Below are positions 48,244 through 56,151 of a stretch of 60,586 nucleotides of DNA, in pieces (the stretch's first letter is position 1; every line of letters starts with the position of its first letter). The notes beneath the pieces are model-generated. The model was not told the origin of the DNA and did no database searches. It was given only the letters and a program-made list of their open reading frames with translations. The position numbers and the translations under genes were made by a program. The stretch lies in contig NZ_NJIH01000021.1 in the NCBI RefSeq assembly GCF_002209565.1, positions 1-60,586 on the forward strand, written 5' to 3'. This DNA is from Candidimonas nitroreducens (lineage in GTDB: Bacteria > Pseudomonadota > Gammaproteobacteria > Burkholderiales > Burkholderiaceae_B).

Positions 48244-48714
48244 ATGACCGCCGCTATTTCCGTGTTCGCCCAATGGCTGCGCCCGCAAGGCCCGCGCCTG
48301 CTGCAGGGGCTTGCGATGCTGGCTCTTGCCTGCGGCGCAGGCTTGTGGGGCGCCTTGCTGCTGGCGCCGCGGCCGGCCGCGGCCCCGCCCATGCTCGCCG
48401 AAGGCGCCGCGCCCGGGCAAAGCATCGAGCCGCTGGTCGGCTGGTTCGGCGGCGCCAGTTCGCGGCTGCGCCTGAAAGTCGTCGGGCTGATTGCCGCAGG
48501 AGAGCGCGGCACCGCGCTGCTGTCCATCAATGGCGGCGCCGCCGAGGCCTATCACGTAGGAGAGTCGCTTGCGCCCGGAGTCACGCTGGTGGCGGTGCGT
48601 GCGAATGCCGTCTCCATCGGCCAGGATGGCCTGGTCGAAGAGGTTGCGGCCCCTGAACAGGCCCTGCCCGCCAATGGTTTCGTTCCGGTGGGAAAGCAAA
48701 GCGCCCATCATTGA
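48244..48714 (+). CDS. gspC: Type II secretion protein GspC, short form
   Basis: A 156-residue protein with one membrane helix (about 20-42) and a periplasmic homology region (L-V-G-L-I-A-A-G-E-R-G-T-A-L-L-S-I-N-G-G, then Y-H-V-G-E-S-L-A-P-G-V-T-L) that matches GspC. It lacks the C-terminal PDZ or coiled-coil domain of many GspC proteins. It is transcribed away from gspG across a 182-bp spacer rather than lying at the head of the operon. GspC contacts the secretin and helps choose substrates. Confidence 0.85.
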   Translation: MTAAISVFAQWLRPQGPRLLQGLAMLALACGAGLWGALLLAPRPAAAPPMLAEGAAPGQSIEPLVGWFGGASSRLRLKVVGLIAAGERGTALLSINGGAAEAYHVGESLAPGVTLVAVRANAVSIGQDGLVEEVAAPEQALPANGFVPVGKQSAHH

Positions 48715-48720
48715 TTCCCG

Positions 48721-49389
48721 CTATAGTCCGAGCAGCGCCGCCAGGCCCGCCGCGGCCAGGTAGGGGCCGAAGCTGACGGCCGCGCCCGCGGCCAGATTGC
48801 CCGCCAGGCGGCGCGCCAGCGCCACGGCCAGGCCCAGCATGGCGGCAGCCAGCAGCACCCTGGGCAGCGATGCCCAGCCCAGCCAGGCGCCCAATGCGGC
48901 CAGCAGTTTGCAATCGCCGAAACCCAGGCCGTGCCGCCCCGTGAGCCACAAGAACAGCGCCTGCACGCAGTACAGCGTCAGATAGCCCGCTGCGGCTCCC
49001 ACGACCGCGTCGGCCAGCGGGGCGAACGTGTCATGCAGATTGACCAGCAGCCCGAGCCATAACAGGGGGATCGTCAGGCGGTCGGGCAGCAGGCCGGTTT
49101 CCGCGTCGATCCAGGCCAGCGCCAGCAAGACCATGGCGCAGACTATGGCCGCGGCCGCCGCGCCGGTGGCGCCGAAGCGCCAGGCGCAGCACATGGCCAG
49201 CAGCGGGCCCGCCGCCAGGAACGCGAGGCGCAGGCGCCGGTGCGCGACCGACGGCATCGCCGACGTGACGGCGCCCAGGGCCCGCGGCAGCCGCCAGGCC
49301 GCCATGCTCAGCGGCACCGCCAGCGCCAGCGCCAGGCCGCTGGCCGCCAGCAGCGCCGCTGCCGTGTCGATGTGCCATACCGCCCACAT
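48721..49389 (-). CDS. gspO: Prepilin peptidase GspO, short form
   Basis: A 222-residue aspartic membrane protease that cleaves the leaders of pseudopilins GspG-K. Both catalytic Asp motifs are present: A-W-I-D-A-E-T-G-L-L-P-D and G-F-G-D-C-K-L-L-A-A-L-G-A-W. It has about seven membrane segments but lacks the N-terminal methyltransferase region with the paired C-x-x-C motifs, so methylation may be missing. It starts only 7 bp after the formylglycine-generating enzyme gene, on the same strand. Confidence 0.92.
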   Translation of the reverse strand: MWAVWHIDTAAALLAASGLALALAVPLSMAAWRLPRALGAVTSAMPSVAHRRLRLAFLAAGPLLAMCCAWRFGATGAAAAAIVCAMVLLALAWIDAETGLLPDRLTIPLLWLGLLVNLHDTFAPLADAVVGAAAGYLTLYCVQALFLWLTGRHGLGFGDCKLLAALGAWLGWASLPRVLLAAAMLGLAVALARRLAGNLAAGAAVSFGPYLAAAGLAALLGL

Positions 49390-49396
49390 TGCCAGG

Positions 49397-50587
49397 CTAG
49401 CCCGGCCGCCGGCTTGCCGCCGCTACATAGGCCGCCGTCGGCGCCGGCGCGTCTTGCACCAGGCGAAAGCCGATGTGCGACATCGGGCTGTCGGGGTCGG
49501 CCGCCATGCGTGCACTGGGCCGATACGACAGGCAATAGCTTTCATTGCACAGGAACGAGCCGCCGCGGATCACCCGCTTCGGCGCGTGCACCGGCACGCC
49601 CGGCGTGGACGGGTCGTAGGACGTGTCCGGCCCGCGCGGGTCGTCGATGGGCTTGCCCTTTGCGGACTGGGCCTGCTTGGCGAAATAGCGCGCGTCGTAC
49701 CAGTCGGCCACCCATTGCCAGACGTTGCCGGTCATGTCGTACAGCCCGTAGCCGTTGGGCAGGAAGGACTTGACCTGCATGGTACCCACGGCGCCGCTGC
49801 GCGGATCGACCACGGGGAAGGGCGGGCGGCTGCTGTCCCAGTAATTGGCCATGGGCTTGCCGTCGGGTTCGAGCTGGTTGCCCCAGGCGTAGTCGGCCTG
49901 TTCCAGCCCGCCGCGCGCCGCGTGTTCCCATTCGGCCTCGGTGGGCATGCGCTTGCCAGCCCATTTCGCGTAGGCCTGCACGTCTGTGTAGCTGATCTGC
50001 ACCACCGGGTAGTCGCCCTTGCCTTCGATGGAGCTGCCCGGCCCTTGCGGGTGGCGCCAGTCGGCCCCCGGCACATAGCGCCACCACTGGCTGTAATCGG
50101 TGAGCCTGACGGGTTTGGCGGTGCCGACGAACACCATGCCGCCCGGCACCAGCACGTCGTCGGGCGGCTTGGGCGTGCCCGGCGGAAGCTGCACGCGGAT
50201 GGCGTTCCAGTCGGGCTTCTGTTCGGCCGTCGTCACATAGCCGGTTTGGTGCACGAATGCGGCGAACTGGTCGTTGGTGACGTCCGTCACGTCCATCCAG
50301 AAACCTTGCACGCGCACCGGGTGCGCCGGTTTTTCGTCGGTGCGCGCCATCTTGCTGTCACTGCCCATCTGGAACACCCCCGGCGGAATCCAGGCCATGC
50401 CCTTGGGCGTGGTCGCGCCATCGCCGAGTATGACGACCGGCGGCTTGCCGTGGGTTCCGGACGACGGCGTTGCGTCGAAGCCGTACCAGGCATAGGCCCC
50501 GGCGACCGTCAGCGAGGCCGCCAGAGCCCCGCCGGCGGCAAGCAGCCATTTGCGCGGAATATTGCGAGGAGTGCTAGTGAACGCCAT
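49397..50587 (-). CDS. Formylglycine-generating enzyme (sulfatase-modifying factor)
   Basis: A 396-residue FGE-sulfatase (SUMF1) protein. It oxidises the active-site Cys of Cys-type sulfatases to formylglycine using oxygen and copper. The catalytic motif R-G-G-S-F-L-C-N-E-S-Y-C with Cys347 and Cys352, followed by Y-R-P-S-A-R and H-I-G-F-R, is the true FGE signature, so it is predicted active and not just a C-type-lectin-fold relative. Residues ~13-33 form a hydrophobic membrane anchor or signal, placing the enzyme in the periplasm. It is divergent from the sulfatase block and just upstream of gspO in the same direction. Confidence 0.93.
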   Translation of the reverse strand: MAFTSTPRNIPRKWLLAAGGALAASLTVAGAYAWYGFDATPSSGTHGKPPVVILGDGATTPKGMAWIPPGVFQMGSDSKMARTDEKPAHPVRVQGFWMDVTDVTNDQFAAFVHQTGYVTTAEQKPDWNAIRVQLPPGTPKPPDDVLVPGGMVFVGTAKPVRLTDYSQWWRYVPGADWRHPQGPGSSIEGKGDYPVVQISYTDVQAYAKWAGKRMPTEAEWEHAARGGLEQADYAWGNQLEPDGKPMANYWDSSRPPFPVVDPRSGAVGTMQVKSFLPNGYGLYDMTGNVWQWVADWYDARYFAKQAQSAKGKPIDDPRGPDTSYDPSTPGVPVHAPKRVIRGGSFLCNESYCLSYRPSARMAADPDSPMSHIGFRLVQDAPAPTAAYVAAASRRPG

Positions 50588-51068
50588 AAATTGCCTTGCG
50601 ATGACTCATGGTGCCGCCGAGCTTCTTGGCCGGGGCGGGCCCGCCAGCACGTGCCGCGCTCCTGCGCGGCGCCGGCGCCGCTTGGGCCGCAGCCGGGCGG
50701 GCTTGGGCTGTTTGGTTCAAGATTTGCTTTCCCAGGTGAATTGCGGCAACCGGCAATGGATGCAATCGCCGGCTTTTTGTAGTGTTTTGTCTTTCTTTGT
50801 GAAGGTACTTGACTGCGAGACTAAGTGCAAGTCCCGGCCCTTCGGGGAATCGGATCGTGCGCCGCGGCCCGCTGCCGCAGCCCTGCTTTGCCGTCGGAAA
50901 TGAGCCGCGATTTGCATGCCATCCCGAAAATGGCAAAATACACCGGCCGCAGGAGCGAAGCAGTTTGGGCCGGCCGCGGCGCGGCGCGGTTTGCAGCGCC
51001 GCAGACGGCCGAAGCCTCGGATGCTTGCGGCGCGGGGACTTGTTCAGGGGATTTTTAAAGCGGCCTCA
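50588..51068. other. Divergent intergenic region FGE / DUF202-sulfatase
   Basis: These 481 bp separate the FGE-gspO pair from the DUF202-sulfatase genes and must hold both promoters. No gene, strong terminator or clear promoter was identified; a weak hairpin followed by CTTTTTG lies near 50750-50778. Confidence 0.5.
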
Positions 51069-51419
51069 ATGATAAAAAAACCTTCATGGCGGGAGCAGGG
51101 GGACGATCCCGATTATCGATTCTCTCTGGCGAACGAACGTACCTTCCTGGCCTGGATACGCACATCCTTGGCATTGCTGGCAGCGGCCGTACTTCTGGAT
51201 CAGCTGGAGGTTTCGCACCCCCAGGCCCTGGCAAAAGCGGTGGCCGTGGGTCTGGTTCTGGTCGCCGGGTGCTTTGCCGGACTGGCGTACTTCAGATGGC
51301 GCGCGAACGAAATCGCAATGCGCAACCGGGTGACCCTGCCGCATTCCATAACGCTGCTGGTGGCGGCCCTGTTGCTGATCGCGATTTCAGTCACCATCGG
51401 AGCCCTGGTTCTTGCCTAA
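51069..51419 (+). CDS. DUF202 (YidH-like) inner-membrane protein
   Basis: A 116-residue membrane protein with the DUF202 opening L-A-N-E-R-T-F-L-A-W-I-R-T-S-L-A-L-L and three membrane helices (about 30-50, 60-80, 95-115). Function unknown. ATG at 51069; the open frame upstream is low-complexity. Its end overlaps the start of the second DUF202 gene, and the pair precedes the sulfatase gene. In E. coli the related yidG/yidH pair also lies beside a sulfatase gene (yidJ) and a maturase-like gene (yidF). Confidence 0.88.
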   Translation: MIKKPSWREQGDDPDYRFSLANERTFLAWIRTSLALLAAAVLLDQLEVSHPQALAKAVAVGLVLVAGCFAGLAYFRWRANEIAMRNRVTLPHSITLLVAALLLIAISVTIGALVLA

Positions 51420-51738
51420 TCATTCCGACCCGGGGCTGCAGCCGGAACGCACATTGCTTTCCTGGAAAAGAACCTCATTGGCGTTGCTGGCCAATGCGTT
51501 CTTGCTGCTGCGCGCCGGATTTTTGCGTCATCAGCTGTGGCTGACGATCGCGGCTTCCATCTTGATTCTGGCCGCGGCGTTCGGGTATTGGGTGGTGACT
51601 TCCAGGCAAAAAGTATTCTTCGATGCCGGCGTTCCCCCCATCGTCGGCGAACGTGCGATTGCCTTTCACGCGATTCTGGCGTTCGGCGCGTGTTGCGTTG
51701 CCTTGCTGGGAATATTGCTCTGGAGCTCGCCGCTATAG
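51412..51738 (+). CDS. DUF202 (YidG-like) inner-membrane protein
   Basis: A 108-residue companion to the preceding protein: Q-P-E-R-T-L-L-S-W-K-R-T-S-L-A-L-L-A-N-A opens the DUF202 domain, and three membrane helices follow. The start is a TTG at 51412 that overlaps the stop of the first gene by eight bases, so the two are probably translated together. Function unknown; association with sulfatase genes suggests a role in their maturation or export. Confidence 0.87.
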   Translation: MPNHSDPGLQPERTLLSWKRTSLALLANAFLLLRAGFLRHQLWLTIAASILILAAAFGYWVVTSRQKVFFDAGVPPIVGERAIAFHAILAFGACCVALLGILLWSSPL

Positions 51739-51910
51739 CCGGCGCCTGCGGGCTGGACTTTAAAGTCATTAAACCCGAGCCTGGCGGGAAGATATGTAAC
51801 AGAATAAGTGTCAAATCGAAACGATTCTGCTACAGTCTCGGTAAAACAGCCGATGGCGGCAGGTTGGTCGGCAATGCATGTCAGCCAAGCCGGCTTTAGG
51901 GGAAAGAGAC

Positions 51911-54121
51911 TTGAGCAAAAAATTTCCAGCAGTTGTAATGGCCGCTTGCGCCGCATTGACACTGACTGCGTGCGACGGCGGTAGCGGCGGCGATACGGCC
52001 TCGAACGACGCCACTCATCCCAATATACTTTTCGTCATCATGGACGACGTCGGCATCGATCAGATGAAGTCGTTCGGCTACGGCGGCACGGTTCCGCCGA
52101 AAATGCCCAATATCGACGCCGTTGCCGCCGCCGGGGTGCGCTTCCGCAATACCTGGTCCATGCCCGAATGTTCGCCGGGGCGTGCGGCATTCTTCGTCGG
52201 GCGCTATCCGCTGCGCACCCACATCTATCAGGCCATCGGCCCCAGCGACCTGGCCAATTCACAGATTTCCCCCTACGACACCACCACCCCCAAGCTGCTC
52301 AAGAGCGCCAATTACGAAAGCGCCATGTTCGGCAAGTTCCATCTGGCCGGGCCTGACAACAACGAAGCGGGCAACTCCACGCCCAGCCAGCTCGGCTGGG
52401 ACTATTTCTACGGCTGGATAGGCGGGCTGCCGGGCTCTATCGACACCACGGCCGGCGGCGTGGCCCCCGAGGGCACGTACAGCTGTGGTTTCGTGCCGGG
52501 CATCGACTTTACCGGCGGCGCCAAGACAGGCGCCTGCTACCAGGCCGACAACAGCTGTGCCGTCGTCACGCGCAGCTCTCCCGAGCAGGACGCGGCCGGT
52601 TTGCAATGCCTGCATTCGGGCGGCATCTTCGTGCCCAACGCCAGCTGCGGCACGCCGCCGGCCGGCCTGAACTTCACTCGCGAAAACGCCTATTACGTAT
52701 CGCCGCTGGTCATCATCGAGAATGGCAAGGTCGAAGAAGTACCGCTCAGCGACCCGCGCTCGCGGGGCTACCGCACCGAGATCGAAACCAATGCGGCCAT
52801 CGACTGGATCAAAGCACGCCCCCACGACAAGCCCTGGATGGCGACGGTCAGCTTCAGCGCCGCCCATACGCCGTGGCAGCAGCCGCCCAGCGACTTGCTG
52901 AGCGCGCAGGCCCCCGGTTCCGACACTTGGAGCTGTACCAGTTCGGTATTCGGCCGGCTCATCCAGAACCAGATGACCGAAGCCATGGACACGGAATTCG
53001 GCCGCCTCATGGTCGAAACCGGCCTGGCCACCCGCAATGCCGACGGCAGCCTCCACTACGATCCTGCGGCCAGCAACACCGTGGTCGTCATCGTCGGCGA
53101 CAACGGCAGCCTGGGTTCGGCCGTCAAGGCGCCTTTCCGGCCCGACCAGGCCAAAGGCACCACCTACCAGACCGGCGTCTGGGATCCTCTGATCATCGCC
53201 GGGCCGCAAGTGGTGCAGCCCGACCGCGCGGTCGAGCACATGGTCAATACCGTCGATCTGTTCGAGTTCTTCGGCGAGCTGGCCGGCATCGACGTGCACA
53301 AGACCGTGCCGCGCACGCTCGATTCGGTGGGCATCCTGTCGTACCTCACCAAGCCCGATCAGCCCAGCCTGCGCACCATCAACTTCACCATGAGCGGCTT
53401 CAATCTGCAGGCCAATGGCGGGCGCAACGGGCCTTGCGTGATCCCCGGCTCGGATGCCGATCATCCCACCTGCACGCAGATCCCCACCACCAAGAACGTG
53501 TGCCAGGACAACCTGGGCATCTGGTGGGGCAAGGGCTACACTGATCCTTCCGTGGTGGACAACGGCGGCGTGGGCTATACCACCTGCGCGGCCGTCAACC
53601 AGGCCCTGTACAAGTCTGATGTCAAGCAATCGGACGGCAGCAGCGTCATGCAGGCCACGATACTGCCCGAAACCTCTTCGGCCATCCGCAACGACACCTA
53701 CAAGCTGGTGCGCAACACCAGTCTTGCCTACGTGCCGTCCACCGACACCATCGAGTCCCAGACCACCGAGCAGATGTTCCAGATCGACGAGGCTACGCCG
53801 ACTCCCTTGCTCGATACGCCCGACCGCGATCTGCTGCCGCCGGCCAACGCCGACGTGCAGGCGGTGTACGACGACTTGAAATCCAAGATGGACAAGATGC
53901 TGGCCTCCAACCCCGAATGCTCCGGAGACGGCAATCTGGATGGCAAGACCGATGCCGCGGATCTCAAGAACTGGGCGCGCATCGCCCACGATTGGGGCCT
54001 GTCCAGCGTGTACGACTTGCTGATCGGCGGCGTTCACGATGGTCTGACCAACAACCTCGACGAAAGTGTCATCCAGGCCAACCTGAACAAGCCCTGCGCG
54101 GCCACCTCTTCGCTGTACTGA
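51911..54121 (+). CDS. Cys-type sulfatase, predicted lipoprotein
   Basis: A 736-residue sulfatase (S1 class). The active-site Cys87 lies in M-P-E-C-S-P-G-R, matching C-x-P-x-R, the motif converted by FGE. Metal ligands are seen in I-M-D-D-V-G and V-G-D-N-G-S. TTG at 51911 was chosen because AGGGG lies upstream and it begins a signal peptide with lipobox L-T-A-C (Cys21); an in-frame ATG at 51878 would bury it. The protein is rich in Cys for a sulfatase. Near its C terminus (about 670-685) D-G-N-L-D-G-K-T-D-A-A-D-L is a dockerin-like calcium loop. A terminator follows. Substrate unknown. Confidence 0.93.
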   Translation: MSKKFPAVVMAACAALTLTACDGGSGGDTASNDATHPNILFVIMDDVGIDQMKSFGYGGTVPPKMPNIDAVAAAGVRFRNTWSMPECSPGRAAFFVGRYPLRTHIYQAIGPSDLANSQISPYDTTTPKLLKSANYESAMFGKFHLAGPDNNEAGNSTPSQLGWDYFYGWIGGLPGSIDTTAGGVAPEGTYSCGFVPGIDFTGGAKTGACYQADNSCAVVTRSSPEQDAAGLQCLHSGGIFVPNASCGTPPAGLNFTRENAYYVSPLVIIENGKVEEVPLSDPRSRGYRTEIETNAAIDWIKARPHDKPWMATVSFSAAHTPWQQPPSDLLSAQAPGSDTWSCTSSVFGRLIQNQMTEAMDTEFGRLMVETGLATRNADGSLHYDPAASNTVVVIVGDNGSLGSAVKAPFRPDQAKGTTYQTGVWDPLIIAGPQVVQPDRAVEHMVNTVDLFEFFGELAGIDVHKTVPRTLDSVGILSYLTKPDQPSLRTINFTMSGFNLQANGGRNGPCVIPGSDADHPTCTQIPTTKNVCQDNLGIWWGKGYTDPSVVDNGGVGYTTCAAVNQALYKSDVKQSDGSSVMQATILPETSSAIRNDTYKLVRNTSLAYVPSTDTIESQTTEQMFQIDEATPTPLLDTPDRDLLPPANADVQAVYDDLKSKMDKMLASNPECSGDGNLDGKTDAADLKNWARIAHDWGLSSVYDLLIGGVHDGLTNNLDESVIQANLNKPCAATSSLY

Positions 54122-54148
54122 TCGCTGTATTGATCGCTGCACTGATCA
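54113..54148 (+). repeat. 12-bp tandem repeat across the sulfatase stop codon
   Basis: Three imperfect 12-bp units (CTGTACTGATCG, CTGTATTGATCG, CTGCACTGATCA) run through the stop codon of the sulfatase gene. Confidence 0.65.
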
Positions 54149-54151
54149 ATG

Positions 54152-54180
54152 GCCGGGCGCAAGCCCGGCTTTCTTTTTCC
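54152..54180 (+). terminator. Sulfatase terminator
   Basis: GCCGGGC-GCAA-GCCCGGC is followed by TTTCTTTTTCC, 30 bp after the sulfatase stop. It separates the sulfatase block from the following cluster. Confidence 0.85.
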
Positions 54181-54256
54181 GGCAAGGCCCCCGGGGCGTG
54201 GCCCGGCCCACCACCCGCCGTGGTGCTTGCACACGGCTAGTTATATATGCATAAAA

Positions 54257-54289
54257 AACAATAATAAATGTAAATAGATTATTATTGTT
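54257..54289. promoter_or_regulatory. 11-bp inverted repeat, AT-only arms
   Basis: AACAATAATAA and its exact complement TTATTATTGTT are separated by 11 bp, about 65 bp before the next start codon, inside a very AT-rich stretch. It could be a regulator-binding dyad or promoter element of the downstream cluster. Confidence 0.5.
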
Positions 54290-54314
54290 ATTAATAGCCT
54301 GACTGCGTAAGCTA

Positions 54315-54326
54315 GTCGATATCGAC
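54315..54326. promoter_or_regulatory. 12-bp perfect palindrome GTCGATATCGAC
   Basis: It lies 27 bp before the ATG of the first cluster gene and upstream of its AGGAG ribosome site (54342-54346), where an operator would block transcription. No regulator gene is adjacent. Confidence 0.45.
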
Positions 54327-54353
54327 ATCGACAACAAACGCAGGAGCAAGGCA

Positions 54354-55472
54354 ATGGATACATTGGCAGGTAGCCGACACGACACCTATGACAGCGTGTC
54401 GCCAGGTCTGGATCTGGTAGAACACTATTTCGAGCAGGGCTTTACCGACGGTTTGCCCGTAGTACCCCCGACACGCCAGAAGATCGACGCCATCGTCGAC
54501 AGGCTGGGGGGCGATCCCGACTATGTCGAAGCAAAAATCGCCCCGAGATGGGGCGAGCTGACGCGCGAAGTGCTGGCCATCAATATGGTGATGGCCGGCT
54601 GCAAGCCCGAGTACACCCCCGTGGTGCTGGCGGCCGTAAAAGCTATCACCGACCAAGCCTTCAACCTGAACGGCGTGCAGGCCACGACGCACGTCGCCTC
54701 GCCGCTGATCATCGTCAACGGCCCGATTGCGCGCGAGATCGGCATGAATGGCGGCTGCAATGCCTTCGGATCCGGCAACCGGGCCAATGCGACCATAGGC
54801 CGCGCCGTCAGGCTGATCATGCTGAACGTGGGCGGCGGCTGGCCCGGCGACCTGGACAAGAGCACGCTCGGGCACCCCGGGAAATACACCTATTGCGTGG
54901 CCGAGAACGAGCTGCAAAGCCCTCTGGCCCCGTACCATGTGGAGCACGGCTACAAGCCCGAAGATTCAACCGTATTCGCCATTGCGGCAGAGGCCCCGCA
55001 CAGCGTCACCAATCACGTTGCCAACGACCCCGAAGGCATCCTGGACACCATGTGTTCGGCAATGAGCACCATTGCCTCGAACAGCGCGGTTCTGAGCGGA
55101 CACGTCACCGTGGTGCTGGGCCTGGAACATGCGCGGCGCATTGCGAAATATGGATGGTCGCGCTCGGACATACGCAACTACCTCTACCACAATCACGGCA
55201 ATCGTTTCATCGATCTTGCCTACGGCCACCGCTACGGCAAGGTCTACAACCGCAATCTGCCCAAGTACTTCAAGCGCGACCCCGAAACCCGCATACCCAT
55301 CGTCGCCGGGCCCGACCACATCCACCTGTTTGTGATGGGTGGCGAGGCAGGGCAGTTTTCAGTATTGATTCCGGGCTGGGGCCACATGAGCACGCCGGTA
55401 TTGCGGGCTATAGACAGCAGTGCCGTGGGCGGCAATGGCGGCGAGTGCGTGGGCGGCGCCTGCGCCCTCTAG
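54354..55472 (+). CDS. Conserved protein with DGLPVVPPT motif, partner of the UGSC-family protein
   Basis: I do not know a function for this 372-residue protein. It opens with T-D-G-L-P-V-V-P-P-T (about 31-40), then N-M-V-M-A-G-C-K-P-E-Y-T-P-V-V-L-A-A, G-M-N-G-G-C-N-A-F-G-S-G and R-L-I-M-L-N-V-G-G-G-W-P-G, segments I recognise only from proteins found next to UGSC-family genes. It ends in a Gly-rich tail with C365 and C370 (C-V-G-G-A-C), a possible mobile redox pair. No signal peptide or membrane helix is evident, so it is cytoplasmic. A good AGGAG precedes the ATG. It is 48 bp upstream of the C-G-S-C gene. Confidence 0.75.
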   Translation: MDTLAGSRHDTYDSVSPGLDLVEHYFEQGFTDGLPVVPPTRQKIDAIVDRLGGDPDYVEAKIAPRWGELTREVLAINMVMAGCKPEYTPVVLAAVKAITDQAFNLNGVQATTHVASPLIIVNGPIAREIGMNGGCNAFGSGNRANATIGRAVRLIMLNVGGGWPGDLDKSTLGHPGKYTYCVAENELQSPLAPYHVEHGYKPEDSTVFAIAAEAPHSVTNHVANDPEGILDTMCSAMSTIASNSAVLSGHVTVVLGLEHARRIAKYGWSRSDIRNYLYHNHGNRFIDLAYGHRYGKVYNRNLPKYFKRDPETRIPIVAGPDHIHLFVMGGEAGQFSVLIPGWGHMSTPVLRAIDSSAVGGNGGECVGGACAL

Positions 55473-55520
55473 GCCACCATCTGCGTGCCTTATAGCGTTA
55501 ATTTTGAATTGGAGAGCATC

Positions 55521-56099
55521 ATGTCTACCGTAATTGAAGAAGGCGTGGAAGTTTTTGATCCGCGCGGCCGCATCCGTTTTGAAAACCTGCCGCTGTCGGC
55601 GCGCAAGAGCAAGCTGGATGGGCTGCGCCTGGGTATTCTGGACAACTCGAAGTGGAATGCCAATAAATTGCTGCGCGGAGCGGCGCAGGCGCTGGGCAGC
55701 GAAATAGAATTCTCCGCCGTCAACTATTACACCAAGCACAGCTTTTCCAAGGACGCCTCGCCCGAACTCATCGCCCAAATCGCCGCGGAAAACGATCTGG
55801 TGCTGACCGCCATCGGCGATTGCGGTTCCTGCACCTCCGCCTGCATACGCGATGCGATCGCCCTGGAAAAGCTCGGCATTCCCAGCGCGCCCATCGTCAC
55901 CACCGAATTCGTGCGCGAAACGGAACTTACGCGCCAGGCTGTCGGGATGCGTACCCTAGAGCCCGTGGTCATTTCGCACCCGGTAAGCTCCATCACGGCC
56001 GACGAGGTAGCCGTGCGCGTGCAGCAGATCCAGGCGCAGGCGCAAGAGGTCTGGCTGGGCACCAAAGAGCCGTTGAAAGTCACCGCCGAGCTGGCCTAG
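55521..56099 (+). CDS. UGSC-family protein, cysteine (C-G-S-C) form
   Basis: A 192-residue protein carrying G-D-C-G-S-C-T-S-A-C with Cys101, Cys104 and Cys108, matching the family annotated as UGSC (seleno)proteins, in which the first position is selenocysteine in some members. Here the codon is TGC, so it is a cysteine form. The C-x-x-C-like arrangement suggests thiol redox chemistry, but no reaction is established. GGAGAG precedes the ATG at 55521. It lies between its DGLPVVPPT partner and a CoA-transferase, with a thioredoxin reductase gene two genes downstream. Confidence 0.8.
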   Translation: MSTVIEEGVEVFDPRGRIRFENLPLSARKSKLDGLRLGILDNSKWNANKLLRGAAQALGSEIEFSAVNYYTKHSFSKDASPELIAQIAAENDLVLTAIGDCGSCTSACIRDAIALEKLGIPSAPIVTTEFVRETELTRQAVGMRTLEPVVISHPVSSITADEVAVRVQQIQAQAQEVWLGTKEPLKVTAELA

Positions 56100-56151
56100 C
56101 GCGGGCCGGGCACGGATGGACATCGCCAGCTGCCGATAGGGGGAGAGTCGT

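Noticed and set aside
55821-55832. Selenocysteine codon in the UGSC-family gene
   Set aside because: The codons are TGC, so the protein is the cysteine form.
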